Shown one piece after another: positions 31,331-42,004 of a stretch of 64,000 bases of DNA (positions are counted from its first letter, which is position 1; every line of letters starts with the position of its first letter). Where the stretch lies: NCBI GenBank assembly GCA_022496805.1, contig CM040106.1:8432001-8496000 (forward strand), given 5' to 3'. The notes below the pieces were generated by a model. It saw only the letters and a list, made by a program, of their open reading frames with translations, was not told where the DNA came from and did no database searches. The position numbers and the translations under genes are program-made. This DNA comes from Pohlia nutans. Its lineage: Eukaryota; Streptophyta; Bryopsida; Bryales; Mniaceae.

Positions 31331-32046
31331 GACCTATCCCTATAACTTTTCCAATCTCGTAGTCTAGTTTTAACAAAATGTGGTCCAATTGTAACAAAAT
31401 GTGTGTTATCTCTCTTCTCCCATCGCAGACTACTCGTCTACATTCTTATTGTGTTTGAGTTTAAGGACGTCCTTATATATTTAGTCCCGACAACTTTATC
31501 TACCACAATGAATTATTGCTATAGTCCAAGTTGTAGGTATCAAATCAACAAGTAGCTAGAGCAAAGACAAAATTGACAAGATAAGAATGCCACAACTACG
31601 TGCTTTGTCTCTTGTGCCTTGTCTTTTTATTTGCTTATTCTTCAATTACATCAATCTTGTTCACTCATTAAAACCTTACATGACTTCTTCATTTGCTTTG
31701 ATTTTGTACTTTAAAACCATTATTTCTCAATTATTTATTTCTGTGTCTATTTTAAGTAAATAAAATCAATCAAAAGTGTACCCAAAAAAAAGTGGTTGCG
31801 TCATTTCCCCAGTTATGGGTCAAAATAATATACTATTATTAGCAATAAACTCAAATATTCTTTTGAGTATTCAAATCTTTCAAAAATAAATTTTAAAAAT
31901 AGTAAAAATATTACTATTTTTAATTTATGCCCGCTCTACGCTCTCCAAATTTGCGCTCTCCGCTCTCCGCTCTACGTTTACATAGAAGTGTTGTCCTAGA
32001 GGACAGGGATATGAAAATTGGTATATTTACGAAACATACCCTAAGA
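31331..32046. other. AT-rich spacer
   Basis: No gene. At 31926-31975 a degenerate CGCTCT(C/A)C repeat stands out in otherwise AT-rich sequence. Confidence 0.6.
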
Positions 32047-33690
32047 AGATGAAATTCATCATTTATGATAAAATGGATCATACCAAGACCACGTCTTTAC
32101 ACTTCTATCACAAGACGAAGTCTATTGATTCTTACATAAAAATGCTTTTTGCAGTTATGGGAATGATTGCTCATGGTCATAGAGATGTTTAATATGCACA
32201 CTATAGCCTTGACATTTTTCCAACAAATTCAAAGTAGACCATTGGCTTCATTGCAAAGTTGCTGCATGATATTGATGAACCACCAAATTATTTGTTGCGT
32301 AAGTTGTTTTCAGAGGAGAAGGTGCAATCTATAGTAACCAAAGCGGTTCTGCAGGGTTTGGATATTTGTTTGGACTCCCTTCTTCCTCTGCCAAAAAAAT
32401 TGATCCGAGTTCAATCTCTACAACTGATATTGACTTTGCAACTGGATAATGCTTTAAGAAACAATAAAGATAGATAGGTTCTTTTCCTTTTGTTCACTCT
32501 TTGTATACAAAAGCATTCTCCGGAAAGTGTACATCAACTTCTTTATTGTTGGGCAGAGTCATGAAGACAAAAAAGCTTTGTTTGGTCGATGGAGCTCTCA
32601 GCTGAAGACAAATAACCATCCGACAGTTCCAAGACTCATAAAATCCATCATGGACTGTGAAACGCATCCTGTTATTTCTCATTTCATTGAAGAGGTTCAT
32701 GATTTCAAGCAATTTGTTGATGGATATTTACTATTTAGGCGCAGACGAAGATTTTTTAGAAGGTCATTATAGGTCCCAACAATTCAAGTTTTACATGGAT
32801 TCCAAAATGATGGCTTTGAATGGAATATAATAATTTGTGTATGAAAAAGAACTGATGCCAAAGCATAGCAACGGGACTCGCTTGTAGTCAGAGACTAAAG
32901 GTGGGTGTCCAACAGTTCCAAGTGGTGATCCTCCACCCCTAGTTTCTCAGAAGATACGTTCACTTGATGAGATAAAGAGGTTTGAACAGTTTCATTGCAC
33001 AATGGAGCGGAATGGCAAACAACAATCTCTCTGGAGAAATTAGGGGGAAGAATGACCCTTTAAAAGAGTATCGGAAAGGTGTTAAAACTGCTCTCAATGC
33101 AGCTCGAGAGCCATGTGAAGGATTACTAGATGGATACTAGCCGGCTTCAAGGATCATTCATGATAAGGCAGATTGCAGGGGGGGGGATGGCACACTGCAG
33201 AAAGAAGATGTAGAGGATGCACTCTTTGTTGGACGTAGACGTGATCATCTACGCGCTTCATTTTGTGTTAATCGCAATACGTTTGTAGGTTATTTTGTTG
33301 TGGTCCAGCCTGCTAATGGTGACCCAAAGCCATTTTTGCTTGCTAGAGCAATTACAAACCCAAATCCGGATCCATGTCATATGCACTTCGTCCAAATCCA
33401 ATATTGGACGCCAGCTTCTAAACGACACATCAACATGGAAACGTATGATGGATGGGACACGAATAAAAGAAATATGTGGCGCAAAGATTGAGCAATAAAC
33501 CGAACATGGTCTAGCATGGACTATATCATGATGGCTTAAAAGCCACAAATGCAAGAATGAACTTCAGATCCGTAGGTGGTAATTCTAAGGTCACAAATTG
33601 ACATCATCAAGGCATCAATGGAAGCTTTTACAATTGATTCTAAGGATGATGAATCTATTGGAGAAGGATGAGTAGTTCATAGATATAGAA
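32047..33690 (+). pseudogene. DUF7869-like transposon protein remnant
   Basis: The plus strand, in shifting frames, gives a recognisable order. HYSLDIFPTNS-like sequence comes first, then LQLDNALRNNKDR (32438-32476), FFIVGQSHEDKKALFGRWS (32531-32590, the HTHEDxDxxFGRWS motif), and THPVISHFIEEVHDFKQFVD with GYLL. Farther on are VVVQPANGDPKPFLLARAIT, NPNPDPCHMH, IQYWTPAS and DGWDTNKRNMW (33297-33490), and ASMEAFTIDSKDD near the end. The same order occurs in transposon-linked proteins of plants and other eukaryotes that I remember as DUF7869-type. Many stops; the catalytic role is unknown. Confidence 0.5.
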
Positions 33691-33835
33691 GTTGTCTTTG
33701 TGGTAGGGTGTAGCAAAGAATGGACTTTGCATTTACTTGTTTTGAGATGGATAAATAATTCATAGATATATAAATTGTCTTATTGTAGGGTGTCGCAAAG
33801 AATGGACTTTGCATTTACTTGTTTTGGGATGTTCG
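33669..33835 (+). repeat. Direct duplication of about 80 bp
   Basis: The text TCATAGATATA(G/T)AA...TTGTCTT, then TGTAGGGTGT(A/C)GCAAAGAATG and TTTGCATTTACTTGTTTTG, appears twice in tandem directly downstream of the transposon remnant. Confidence 0.85.
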
Positions 33836-34023
33836 CAAATATACACTTTGTCAATTTTATTAGGAGAGCCTAGCTATGTATGGTTGTTGATAATTTCTAT
33901 TAATGATATATTTCTATTTTCCTTATTCATATTCAATGTTTTTCATTGACTACACTCATTTGAGTTGTGAAGATGTTTTGTATGTTGAAGTTTGGTATAA
34001 ACATCGTACTGTAATGATCATCT
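33836..34023. other. Short spacer
   Basis: AT-rich; nothing recognised. Confidence 0.5.
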
Positions 34024-34039
34024 CACTACCACACATTGG

Positions 34040-34310
34040 TACATTTATGACTAGGAGAATATGACGGGGATGACAGGCGATTGCCGGCTGTCACATTCTG
34101 TGAGGGAAAAATTGTCGGCGGCAGCCAAATTAGACAATGTGACTGGCACTCATCTTTTGCAGTTATATTTGCCATGTGTACCGTATAAAGTGGGTGGGAG
34201 GATCGTATATCTTTGTAGAGAACGAGTGGGAACGTTCCTAAGGAACGCCCAGTCATATTTGGACGTTACTTTTTTCTCCTAGTCATATCTTGCAGTCACA
34301 TTTTTCCCTA
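34040..34310. repeat. Left subterminal repeats of the deleted CACTA
   Basis: Diverged version of 4039-4310 with the same landmarks (GTACCGTATAAAGTGG, GGAACG(C)CCAGTCATATT). The overlapping small ORFs are not believed. Confidence 0.7.
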
Positions 34311-34732
34311 TAGTCGTATGGTTTTTTTTTGGGCTGCCCAAGATTATAAACACTGCCCGAGACAATTTACATGTATATAGTATGAGAATTTAGGGTATTT
34401 TTTTTATAGGGAGAATTTGTGTCCATAATAGAGTAGTTTTTCATTTGTTTAGGGTAATTAGAAATTGGCCACGTGCATTATTTTAATAATTAATAAATTA
34501 ATTATTTATTTACTCATTTAAGTGGTGGAGCTAGGCGGGTGGGGGTGGGGATTTATATTGAAAAGGAATATGTGGCAGAATTATTGCCGGTTTATAATTG
34601 TGTTTGTGCCTGCATGTAGTGGTAGTTGGCACCTAACGTGAGAAGTGTGCAACTTATCGGTTTGGGAGGTTGAACTTATTGTGTGCTGCGTGGCCAAGAC
34701 TTGAGGGTGTTAATTACACAATTTTGTGTGAA

Positions 34733-34750
34733 TATATGTATATATATATA

Positions 34751-34815
<65 letters not shown>
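34733..34815. repeat. TA microsatellite with TG interruptions
   Basis: Runs of TA interrupted by TATGTA/TGTGTA, in the position homologous to 4518-4595. Confidence 0.95.
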
Positions 34816-34819
<4 letters not shown>

Positions 34820-34866
34820 ATCAAGTAGAATGTTCACAACTGTACATGATTGAACAAGGACATGGT

Positions 34867-35420
34867 CAATCCTGCTCTGAGTCGCTATAGTCTAAATCAT
34901 CTACCGGTGTGTCATCCTGTCCGAGGCGTTCTAATGCTTTAGCCACCACCTCCGGGGCTACTTCCACTGCATTGCGCAAAATAGGTGTTTAAGGTATGAG
35001 ATGTGAATCCAGGCCTATGGCTTTGTCCGAACTTCTTTTGCCAATATAGTGCGCACACACAGCTGCAACACCTGCTGGAGGAGGACATGGTAGTCATGTG
35101 ATTTAAGGCCTTTGATTTGCCCATCCGTGTTCACACGCTTCTTCAGCTGCCCGACGTACTTAGAAGGGGTTTGCAAGGAGCGCAATTGGTCTACAAAGAC
35201 CTCACGCTCTCATTTCGTAAGAATGTATGATGATCGAGGTAACATGACACTGCCATGTTTCTTTCCGTGTACGGGCCATAAATGATTTCGTATACCCACT
35301 TCCTTCATATCGAGACAAACTCCTAGGGCGTCCTTCTCTCCGAATATGGTCTTCATAATATTCTCGGCAATGTTTTTTTTCACAGTGCGTGACATCCAAC
35401 GTGTGTCGAATGAGAAGATC
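34867..35420 (-). pseudogene. Fused remnants of CACTA gene 1 (tail and exon 5)
   Basis: 34867-34995 matches the acidic C-terminal tail of gene 1 (VAPEVVAKALERL). Sequence then jumps without the DUF4216 and DUF4218 parts into exon 5: VRTILAKEVRT, QIKGLKSHDY, LRSLQTPSKYVGQLKKRVN, then LPRSSYILTK and LDVTHCEKK. A TGA at 35212-35210 interrupts it, but the frame is otherwise kept across the place where the full element has lost one base. A normal acceptor (TATAG at about 35424-35428) precedes the exon. Confidence 0.75.
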
Positions 35421-35959
35421 CTATACAGTGACTCCACAGAGTCACATATTGGATACCATGCAATTAATCATCGTTGTGTGCAGTCATATTCCGCGTCTCA
35501 TCAGAGCATTGAGTCCTAAACTCGGTTCCAAAATTTAGAGTTACACTGTGCGCAGTCATATTGCACGGCACATCACTGCAATCATTCAGAATTTAGTGTC
35601 TACGCATGACAACATCGTTGTGTACAGTCATGTCAATGTACAAGACTGCGTTAGATACACTTACTTTTCAATTGGGAAGGTCAAAAAGACATGTCCTCTT
35701 CTTCACCCCGAGTTCGTGTACATGGTCCGGCGTTTGTCGTCCTTTGTTCGCTTGGATCTTGCTTGTCCACTCTTATCGAGCATTCGCAAACGCCAAGTGC
35801 TCTCGACCGCTCATCCTTCTTGGTAGAGATCTCATGTCGGGTTAGCCATCAAAATTGGCCATATAGAAAATAGTAGTGGTCACCCCGAGTTACAATCACA
35901 CATTAATATATGGCTACTCAATCCTTTTGAGGATGACATTCTGTTTACAACCATCATTA
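35421..35959 (-). pseudogene. Remnant of CACTA gene 1 intron and TNP2 exon end
   Basis: 35640-35850 is homologous to 7440-7640 (end of the TNP2 exon with its GTAAGT donor). The rest is intron with added TGACT/AGTCA palindromes (for example GACTCCACAGAGTC at 35431). ORFs on the plus strand are shadows. Confidence 0.65.
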
Positions 35960-36301
35960 CACTACTAGAGAAATGGGGTTCCGGTGTAAGAGAAAATCAA
36001 CAGAAATTCTGCTGGTTCGTGTGCGGCTTAGGAACAGTTGATTCCGGATCACAATCAACAGAAATGTCTTGGTTCGGTGTTGCTTCAATGTCCAAGTATA
36101 CAGATAAAGAAAGTTTCTAATCTAGCATTCATTTTTTCTGGCCTGCCCGAGGAAAAGTAGCTGCCCGGAAATTTTGGGCTGCCCGGAAAAATTTAGACTG
36201 CCCAAAAATTTTGGGCTGCCCGGAAAAAAATTTAACTACCACGGCCAAGGCCCCGACCCACCACCGTAGGGCCCACCACGGCCAACCGAAGACCAATTGC
36301 C

Positions 36302-36366
36302 AACGGCCGGATTCGAACACACGACCTTCTAAACCCCAACCACTAACTAAACCACCACACCACATA
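36302..36366 (-). ncRNA. tRNA-like / SINE-head-like segment in copy 1
   Basis: The minus strand reads TGGTTTAGTTAGTGGTTGGG (A-box-like) and, about 20 bases later, GTGTTCGAATCCGG (B-box GGTTCGANTCC-like), with spacing close to that of a tRNA. The acceptor stem does not pair, so it is not a functional tRNA. It looks like a tRNA-derived SINE head captured inside the element, possibly still able to bind TFIIIC. Confidence 0.6.
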
Positions 36367-36448
36367 CACACGCTCATGCAAGTGTGAGAATTATCTTGTT
36401 AATTATAAGAGAACTTAACCATTGCCGATTCGTTTGCCATGTACAAAA

Positions 36449-36890
36449 AGCTTTTTTTTTCAATTTTTTTTTTTGCACTATTTCATACAGGGATTTTTCT
36501 GTATGTACAAAAAATTTCAGATTTTTCTGAATTTTTTTTTTTTCGACAAAATCTTGAAGGCTGGAGCTGTTTTTTTTTTTCCCAGCAGTCTTTGAATATT
36601 TTTAACGATGTAAAAAAAACTTTTTTTTCAAATTTTTTTTTGCAGTATTATATGCAGGGATTTTTCTGTATGTACAAAAAATTTCAAATTTTTCTGAATT
36701 TTTTTTTTTTTCGACAAAATCTTGAAGGCTGGAGCTGTTTTTTTTTTTCCCAGCAGTCTTTGAATATTTTTAACGATGTAAAAAAAACTTTTTTTTCAAA
36801 TTTTTTTTTTGCAGTATTATATGCAGGGATTTTTCTGTATCTAGAAAAAATTTCAAATTTTTTGAATTTATTTTTTTTCCGACAAAATTT
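36449..36890 (+). repeat. T-rich tandem array, three units of about 168 bp
   Basis: Each unit contains GGGATTTTTCTGTAT, AAAAAATTTCA, a T-run, CGACAAAATCTTGAAGGCTG, CCCAGCAGTCTTTGAATATT and AACGATGTAAAAAAAAC. CTGTAT recurs at about 36499, 36666 and 36835. The third unit is truncated and diverged. Confidence 0.88.
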
Positions 36891-36914
36891 GTCTTGGTTC
36901 TGTCTTGTTTTGAC

Positions 36915-36930
36915 GCACTCTCTAGTAGTG
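36915..36930. repeat. Internal copy of the element terminus (CACTCTCTAGTAGTG)
   Basis: ACGCACTCTCTAGTAGTG occurs here and again at the true right end (37099-37116), about 186 bp apart; also in copy 2 at about 39980-39997. The right end therefore appears duplicated. Confidence 0.75.
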
Positions 36931-37189
36931 AATCAACAGGAACTTGTTGGTTCCAAGAGGAAAATCAACAGGAACTTGTTGGTTCCAACAGAAATCAACA
37001 GGAACTTGTTGGTTCTGTGCAGATGACTAAATGTTTGCTACGTTAAACTCATTCTCTGTTGATTTCAACAGATGTGTGTTGGTTTTGTCTTGATTTTTAC
37101 GCACTCTCTAGTAGTGTTAGGAGAAATCTGGGGTCACAAAGTGGCCTTTGCCTTTGGCACGTGCTAAAAATTTGAGGCAAAACCGTTAA

Positions 37190-37405
37190 CTTTACACGCT
37201 GGCACCAATGGTGCCACCGTGATGCCAGTAGTGAGGGATGATCGAAGAAGGCAATGCCTCGGTTATGATTACCGTGGTTGAACCGGGATCGGAATAGCTG
37301 TACTTGTATGAGCCTAACGAGATGGACGAACCGGTTGTGCAGCGCTTGGAGGAGACTCTCAACTTCGTCACCAAAAGGCCCGTTGCCGCACTGAAGGCAG
37401 CCTAA
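37190..37405 (+). pseudogene. Remnant of the last exon of CACTA gene 2
   Basis: In frame: IEEGNASVMITVVEPGSE, stop (TAG), LYLYEPNEMDEPVVQRLEET and FVTKRPVAALKAA then TAA at 37403-37405. It aligns residue by residue with the end of gene 2 (IIEEGNVSVAISSIVPGSE ... KWPLEAVKAA). Conservation across a diverged subfamily supports this domain as functional in the family. Confidence 0.82.
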
Positions 37406-38269
37406 ACCGAGCGACCGCGAAGGAGAAGGTGACCTCTAAATCATCTACTGATGTTTCACGTAGCACGCAATGCTGATGAATTGCCTCAATGTCACAGTGA
37501 TGAGTAATGTACGTATAGAATGTCACAGGGATCAGTAATGTACATAGTGAGAATGTCACATGGTTCTGTAATGTACGCATTCAGTATGTCGCAGTGACCA
37601 GTAATATGCACAATGAGAATGTCACATGGTTCAGTAAAGTATACCTGGGAAGGTCACAGGGACTAGTCACGATACAAATGAATATAACAGATTATAGTCA
37701 AATGCTTCGCATCTGCTTTGTGGAGTCCTGTGGTGAATTAATGAGGTTCGCGCAAAAACTTTGGGTAACCCAGTGTGATTGCGGTGGTGCCCACAGGATG
37801 ACGAAGAGAACCACGAGGAGCCAACAGCAAAAAGGAAGCGGGAAGGACGAGCTGATCGATGTTGGATGTATATATTGGTGAAGAAACAGACTGGGTTAGC
37901 TAGATAGCAACTCCCTCTAAGACATGAACGATATTTGGTTTTGTATTGAATCTTTTACTACAGAATACAAGTAAACATTGTTGCATTTCCCTAATCAAAC
38001 ATATATGTCTTCCATTGAATCCCACGTATGTGTCTTCTATTGTATGATTTTGATACATAATACTAATGTGACTCTCAGTAAGCGAAAACTTCACTATACG
38101 CAGTCATAGGGCCACATCCATGGCAACAACATTGTGACTACTGCGAGTCATGTACCAGTTTCACTCCTTCCGATATTGTGACTGAAACCAGTCTTATATC
38201 CTTCGCACTCTTGTCAAACATTACTGGAGGTCTTGAATACACCACTAGCAGCAGTCATTGAGTTAGCTC
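37406..38269. other. 3' flank of the gene 2 remnant
   Basis: Contains four repeats with AATGTCACA(T/G)GG(T/A)TC(A/T)GTAATGTAC between 37485 and 37680. No gene. Confidence 0.6.
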
Positions 38270-38855
38270 AAATACAACTGTACATAGTCATAATCCACGT
38301 CAGCCAAAAACATCACTACTACTCGCATTCCACGTCAGCAACATTATGAACTAAAATATGACTCCACAGAGTCACATTCCACGTTAGCCAAAAAATAACA
38401 ATATTCACATTCCACGTGGAAGCGCCACGTTAGCAAAAATATAACTCTACAGAGTCACATCCCACCTCAGCGGAAAATATGACTCCACAAAGTCACGTGC
38501 TACGTCGGATGCCACGTCAGAAAAAAATATGACTCGCGCGAGTCACATGCCATGTCAGATTTTCGCCTTAGCTGCCCGAGCAGACCCCCAAAAGTCAAGG
38601 ACCTGGGGCCGGTCAAGATGGCGGCTGCAGATGCTGACGTGGCACGTACATGGAACCCAAGTATACGCTTTGAGTCGTCTTTAATCATATGACTAGGTGT
38701 CCGAAGCGACTCGTTGGTAACTACGGCACCCAGTTATAGCGCGCGTCACATTCCACGTCAGCAAAAAATATGACGCGCAGTCACAGACCTAATTTTATGA
38801 CTGCGCGCAATCATAAACGCAGTCATTCTCCCAGTCATAAAAGTACCAATGTGTG
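38270..38855. repeat. Right subterminal array and terminus of the deleted CACTA
   Basis: Units with ATATGACTC-n-GAGTCACATTCCACGTCAGC, parallel to 19680-20501, ending in the inverted terminus AAAAGTACCAATGTGTG at 38855. Confidence 0.8.
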
Positions 38856-39197
38856 CCACTACTAGAGAAATGGGGTTCCGGTGTAAGAGAAAATCAACAG
38901 AAATTCTGCTGGTTCGTGTGCGGCTTAGGAACAGTTGATTCCGGATCACAATCAACAGAAATGTCTTGGTTCGGTGTTGCTTCAATGTCCAAGTATACAG
39001 ATAAAGAAAGTTTCTAATCTAGCATTCATTTTTTCTGGCCTGCCCGAGGAAAAGTAGCTGCCCGGAAATTTTGGGCTGCCCGGAAAAATTTAGACTGCCC
39101 AAAAATTTTGGGCTGCCCGGAAAAAAATTTAACTACCACGGCCAAGGCCCCGACCCACCACCGTAGGGCCCACCACGGCCAACCGAAGACCAATTGC

Positions 39198-39263
39198 CAA
39201 CGGCCGGATTCGAACACACGACCTTCTAAACCCCAACCACTAACTAAACCACCACACCACATA
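39198..39263 (-). ncRNA. tRNA-like / SINE-head-like segment in copy 2
   Basis: Identical in its A-box-like and B-box-like parts to 36302-36366. Confidence 0.6.
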
Positions 39264-39344
39264 CACACGCTCATGCAAGTGTAAGAATTATCTTGTTAAT
39301 TATAAGAGAACTTAACCATTGCCGATTCGTTTGCCATGTACAAA

Positions 39345-39955
39345 AAGCTTTTTTTTTCAATTTTTTTTTTTGCACTATTTCATACAGGGATTTTTCTGTA
39401 TGTACAAAAAATTTCAGATTTTTTTGAATTTTTTTTTTTTTTGGACAAAATCTTGAAGGCTGGAGCTGTTTTTTTTTTTCCCAGCAGTCTTTGAATATTT
39501 TTAACGATGTAAAAAAAACTTTTTTTTCAAAATTTTTCTTTGCAGTATTATATGCAGGGATTTTTCTGTATGTACAAAAAATTTCAAATTTTTCTGAATT
39601 TTTTTTTTTTCGACAAAATCTTGAAGGCTGGAGCTGTTTTTTTTTTTCCCAGCAGTCTTTGAATATTTTTAACGATGTAAAAAAAACTTTTTTTTCAAAT
39701 TTTTTTTGCAGTATTATATGCAGGGATTTTTCTGTATGTACAAAAAATTTCAAATTTTTCTGAATTTTTTTTTTTTTCGACAAAATCTTGAAGGCTGGAG
39801 CTGTTTTTTTTTTTCCCAGCAGTCTTTGAATATTTTTAACGATGTAAAAAAAACTTTTTTTTCAAATTTTTTTTTTGCAGTATTATATGCAGGGATTTTT
39901 CTGTATCTAGAAAAAATTTCAAATTTTTTTGAATTTATTTTTTTTCCGACAAAAT
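39345..39955 (+). repeat. T-rich tandem array, four units of about 168 bp
   Basis: Same unit as in copy 1; CTGTAT recurs at about 39398, 39567, 39733 and 39902. One unit more than copy 1 accounts for the length difference between the copies. Confidence 0.88.
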
Positions 39956-40191
39956 TTGTCTTGGTTCTGTCTTGTTTTGACGCACTCTCTAGTAGTGAAT
40001 CAACAGGAACTTGTTGGTTCCAAGAGGAAAATCAACAGGAACTTGTTGGTTCCAACAGAAATCAACAGGAACTTGTTGGTTCTGTGCAGATGACTAAATG
40101 TTTGCTACGTTAAACTCATTCTCTGTTGATTTCAACAGATGTGTGTTGGTTTTGTCTTGATTTTTACGCACTCTCTAGTAGTGGTGGTAGT

Positions 40192-41039
40192 ACTAAATAT
40201 AGAAGTGACTTAAAATAACACTTTCATTTGTATTATTTTAACAAATAAAGCTTTGTTTGGTTCATCCAACAATGAGAGGATAAGCCAGAGCCTAGTACAA
40301 GAAAATCATTAAAGGCAAAGAGATTATCATCGTTGAAGAGGCGAATGAAGACCAATTATGAGCATTCAAAAATATATGGATACACTAAAATTATTTATTC
40401 GTTAAATAACTTAAAGAGAAGCAATAATTTTATCACTCAATTCTTCAATGTTAGAAGAACATTTACAGTGTTATTAATTCCTATTAGAACATGTGTTGAT
40501 TATATATTTTAACAAAGTTGATAGTTAATAACTTGTAAACGGTGTAGCTGTAGTAGCTTTCATAGTTGTTATAGCCATTATCGCGGTAATAGCCGTTATA
40601 GTGGTGATAGCTGTTATGTTGGTACTCAAGTACCATAGTCTACTAGGTAATTAGCTAAGTGTGTTCACTTTTGTTGTGAATGGTCTAAAACACAGAACAA
40701 TTGTTTAAGAGCTTCAAGGTGTGGTTCTTGATCATATCTTAATCTCACCTCTATGGTTGTATGGATGGTCCCAAAAAAAAATTGCAGTAGTAAAACTTCT
40801 ATTTTTATAAATACCTCTTGTTTTTCTACAATTACTATCTTTGTTGCGTAGCAAGTAGTCATAAAGTATCAAAAGTTAAATCTTTTAGAGAAACAAACAA
40901 TTTCAAATAGGAAACCGTCAGCATGCTTTTTGAGGTGGTTAAATACCACTCTTGATACTACTTCCACATTCACTGATGACTAGAGATTAAGGTTCACTTG
41001 ACCTCAACTTCAAATTTGTGGTTGGTAGTTTGATTTCAA
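40192..41039. other. AT-rich spacer
   Basis: No gene supported. A degenerate ATAGC(C/T)(G/A)TTAT repeat lies at about 40545-40620. Confidence 0.5.
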
Positions 41040-41499
41040 CGATGGCAAGATTTTTAGTGAGTCTGACAAGGTATCCAAGGAAAAGTATGAAAATGAGGCT
41101 TAAGAGCTCGTCGCATCCAAAGTTGAAGTGGCTTATAGTATAGTTTTTGACACTTTGGGCCGCAAGGAGAAAAAGAAATATCTTGTATAGAAGGCCAAAG
41201 AAGGAAGAAAGTTGCAAGCAAATGAAGAGAAGCTACGCCAAAAAGAAGTTGCAAAGAAAGAGAAGGACGAGAAAATGAATGTAAATGCAATTTATGCAAA
41301 GATGGTGACAAGGGCAAGTATCTCACCATTTGCTAGAAGCAAGTCTACTATAAATAAGTCGTCGTCCATCATTGGTCCTCTAGCATTGTACAATATTATG
41401 ACATCAAATCCGGAGGATGTGGTTACAGTCATTGATATCATTAATTTGGATTTTCAAAGTATTGTAGCCAAATTTGATGCACATAAAAAATGGCACTGA
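41040..41499 (+). pseudogene. Lys/Glu-rich unknown ORF fragment
   Basis: Plus-strand open pieces read KYENEA, stop, ELVASKVEVAYSIVFDTLGR with KEKKKYLV, stop, then (41212-41499) NEEKLRQKEVAKKEKDEK, MVTRASISPFARSK, NPEDVVTVIDIINLDFQSIV and AKFDAHKKWH. It is helical and highly charged, with no match recognised. Two in-frame stops upstream suggest decay. It might be an element-encoded protein. Confidence 0.3.
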
Positions 41500-42004
41500 A
41501 TCAACATCAACAAGATCATTACTAAACACTTTGGAAGCAAGGGTTGTATATTTGAGGTACCTTTGCCAAATTTATAGTGGTGTCTCTTTTGATCTTCGAT
41601 GTACTGGAGAATCTCACTATGGCGTGTATATCCAAAGCGAAAGAGATTCCAATTTATCTAGAACAAGCTGCTTCTTTGTCATTCCACATATGGTAGAATG
41701 GCTCTCTATTGGATTCATGGAGTATTTTCCATCATAGACAAGTAGGTTGTTGATAATGGAGTTTTTGTGGTGTTCCTCAGAGATGCAGAATTCATCACCA
41801 ATGTAGTTTCATCGTGGGCACATTGGACCAATTTTTGTAGAGACATGAATCGGGTTGTATCTACAAGTTGCCTCTTACTAATCCGGAATATCTAAACCAA
41901 ACAGTAAAGTTTTTTTAAACCAAACTATATTTTAGGAAGGCCAATGTAGAAGAAGACGATTCCAAATTTAATTTCAAATTTCTTCCAATATAATTGAATA
42001 CTAT

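Larger units (their letters stand above)
35960..37116. mobile_element. Non-autonomous CACTA-like element, copy 1 (1157 bp)
   Basis: Ends are CACTACTAGAGAAATGG and, on the other strand, CACTACTAGAGAGTGCG. TTA is duplicated on both sides (35957-35959 and 37117-37119). It contains a left zone with the CAACAG motif, a GC-rich middle with a tRNA-like part, a T-rich tandem array and a right zone with CAACAGGAACTTGTTGGTTC repeats. No gene; the 82- and 195-codon ORFs come from the repeats. Nearly identical to copy 2 at 38857-40183. Confidence 0.9.
38857..40183. mobile_element. Non-autonomous CACTA-like element, copy 2 (1327 bp)
   Basis: Same ends and order as 35960-37116, with four rather than three T-rich units. 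It is inserted within the right terminus of the deleted CACTA. The host text GTACCAATGTGTG continues after it as GTGGTAGT. The duplication is probably GTG, with one extra C at 38856. Confidence 0.88.
34024..40191. mobile_element. Internally deleted CACTA relative carrying two nested insertions
   Basis: Left end CACTACCACACATTGGTAC...TTTATGACT. Right end is the complement (AGTCATAAAAGTACCAATGTGTG at 38833-38855, then GTGGTAGT at 40184-40191), split by an insertion at 38857-40183. The interior keeps only the ends of both genes: the gene 1 tail and part of exon 5 (34867-35420) and the gene 2 end (37190-37405). This is a deletion derivative of the same family as 4011-20529, at lower identity, so it is a related subfamily. 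After removal of the two insertions it would be about 3.7 kb. Confidence 0.8.

Noticed and set aside
36302..36366. Functional tRNA gene
   Set aside because: A-box and B-box are present but the acceptor stem does not pair and the sequence is embedded in a repeat; called tRNA-like only.
36129..36377. 82-codon minus ORF (also 39026-39274)
   Set aside because: It overlaps the tRNA-like segment and is identical in both small CACTA copies only because the DNA is identical.
36439..37026. 195-codon ORF and the similar ORFs at 39271-40113
   Set aside because: Translations of the 168-bp T-rich repeat units; Phe-rich repeats with no conserved start, present on both strands.
41212..41499. Upstream exon of CFAP58
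   Set aside because: Charged and helical, but its sequence (NPEDVVTVIDIINLDFQSIV) does not fit any part of CFAP58 that I can recall, and stops precede it.
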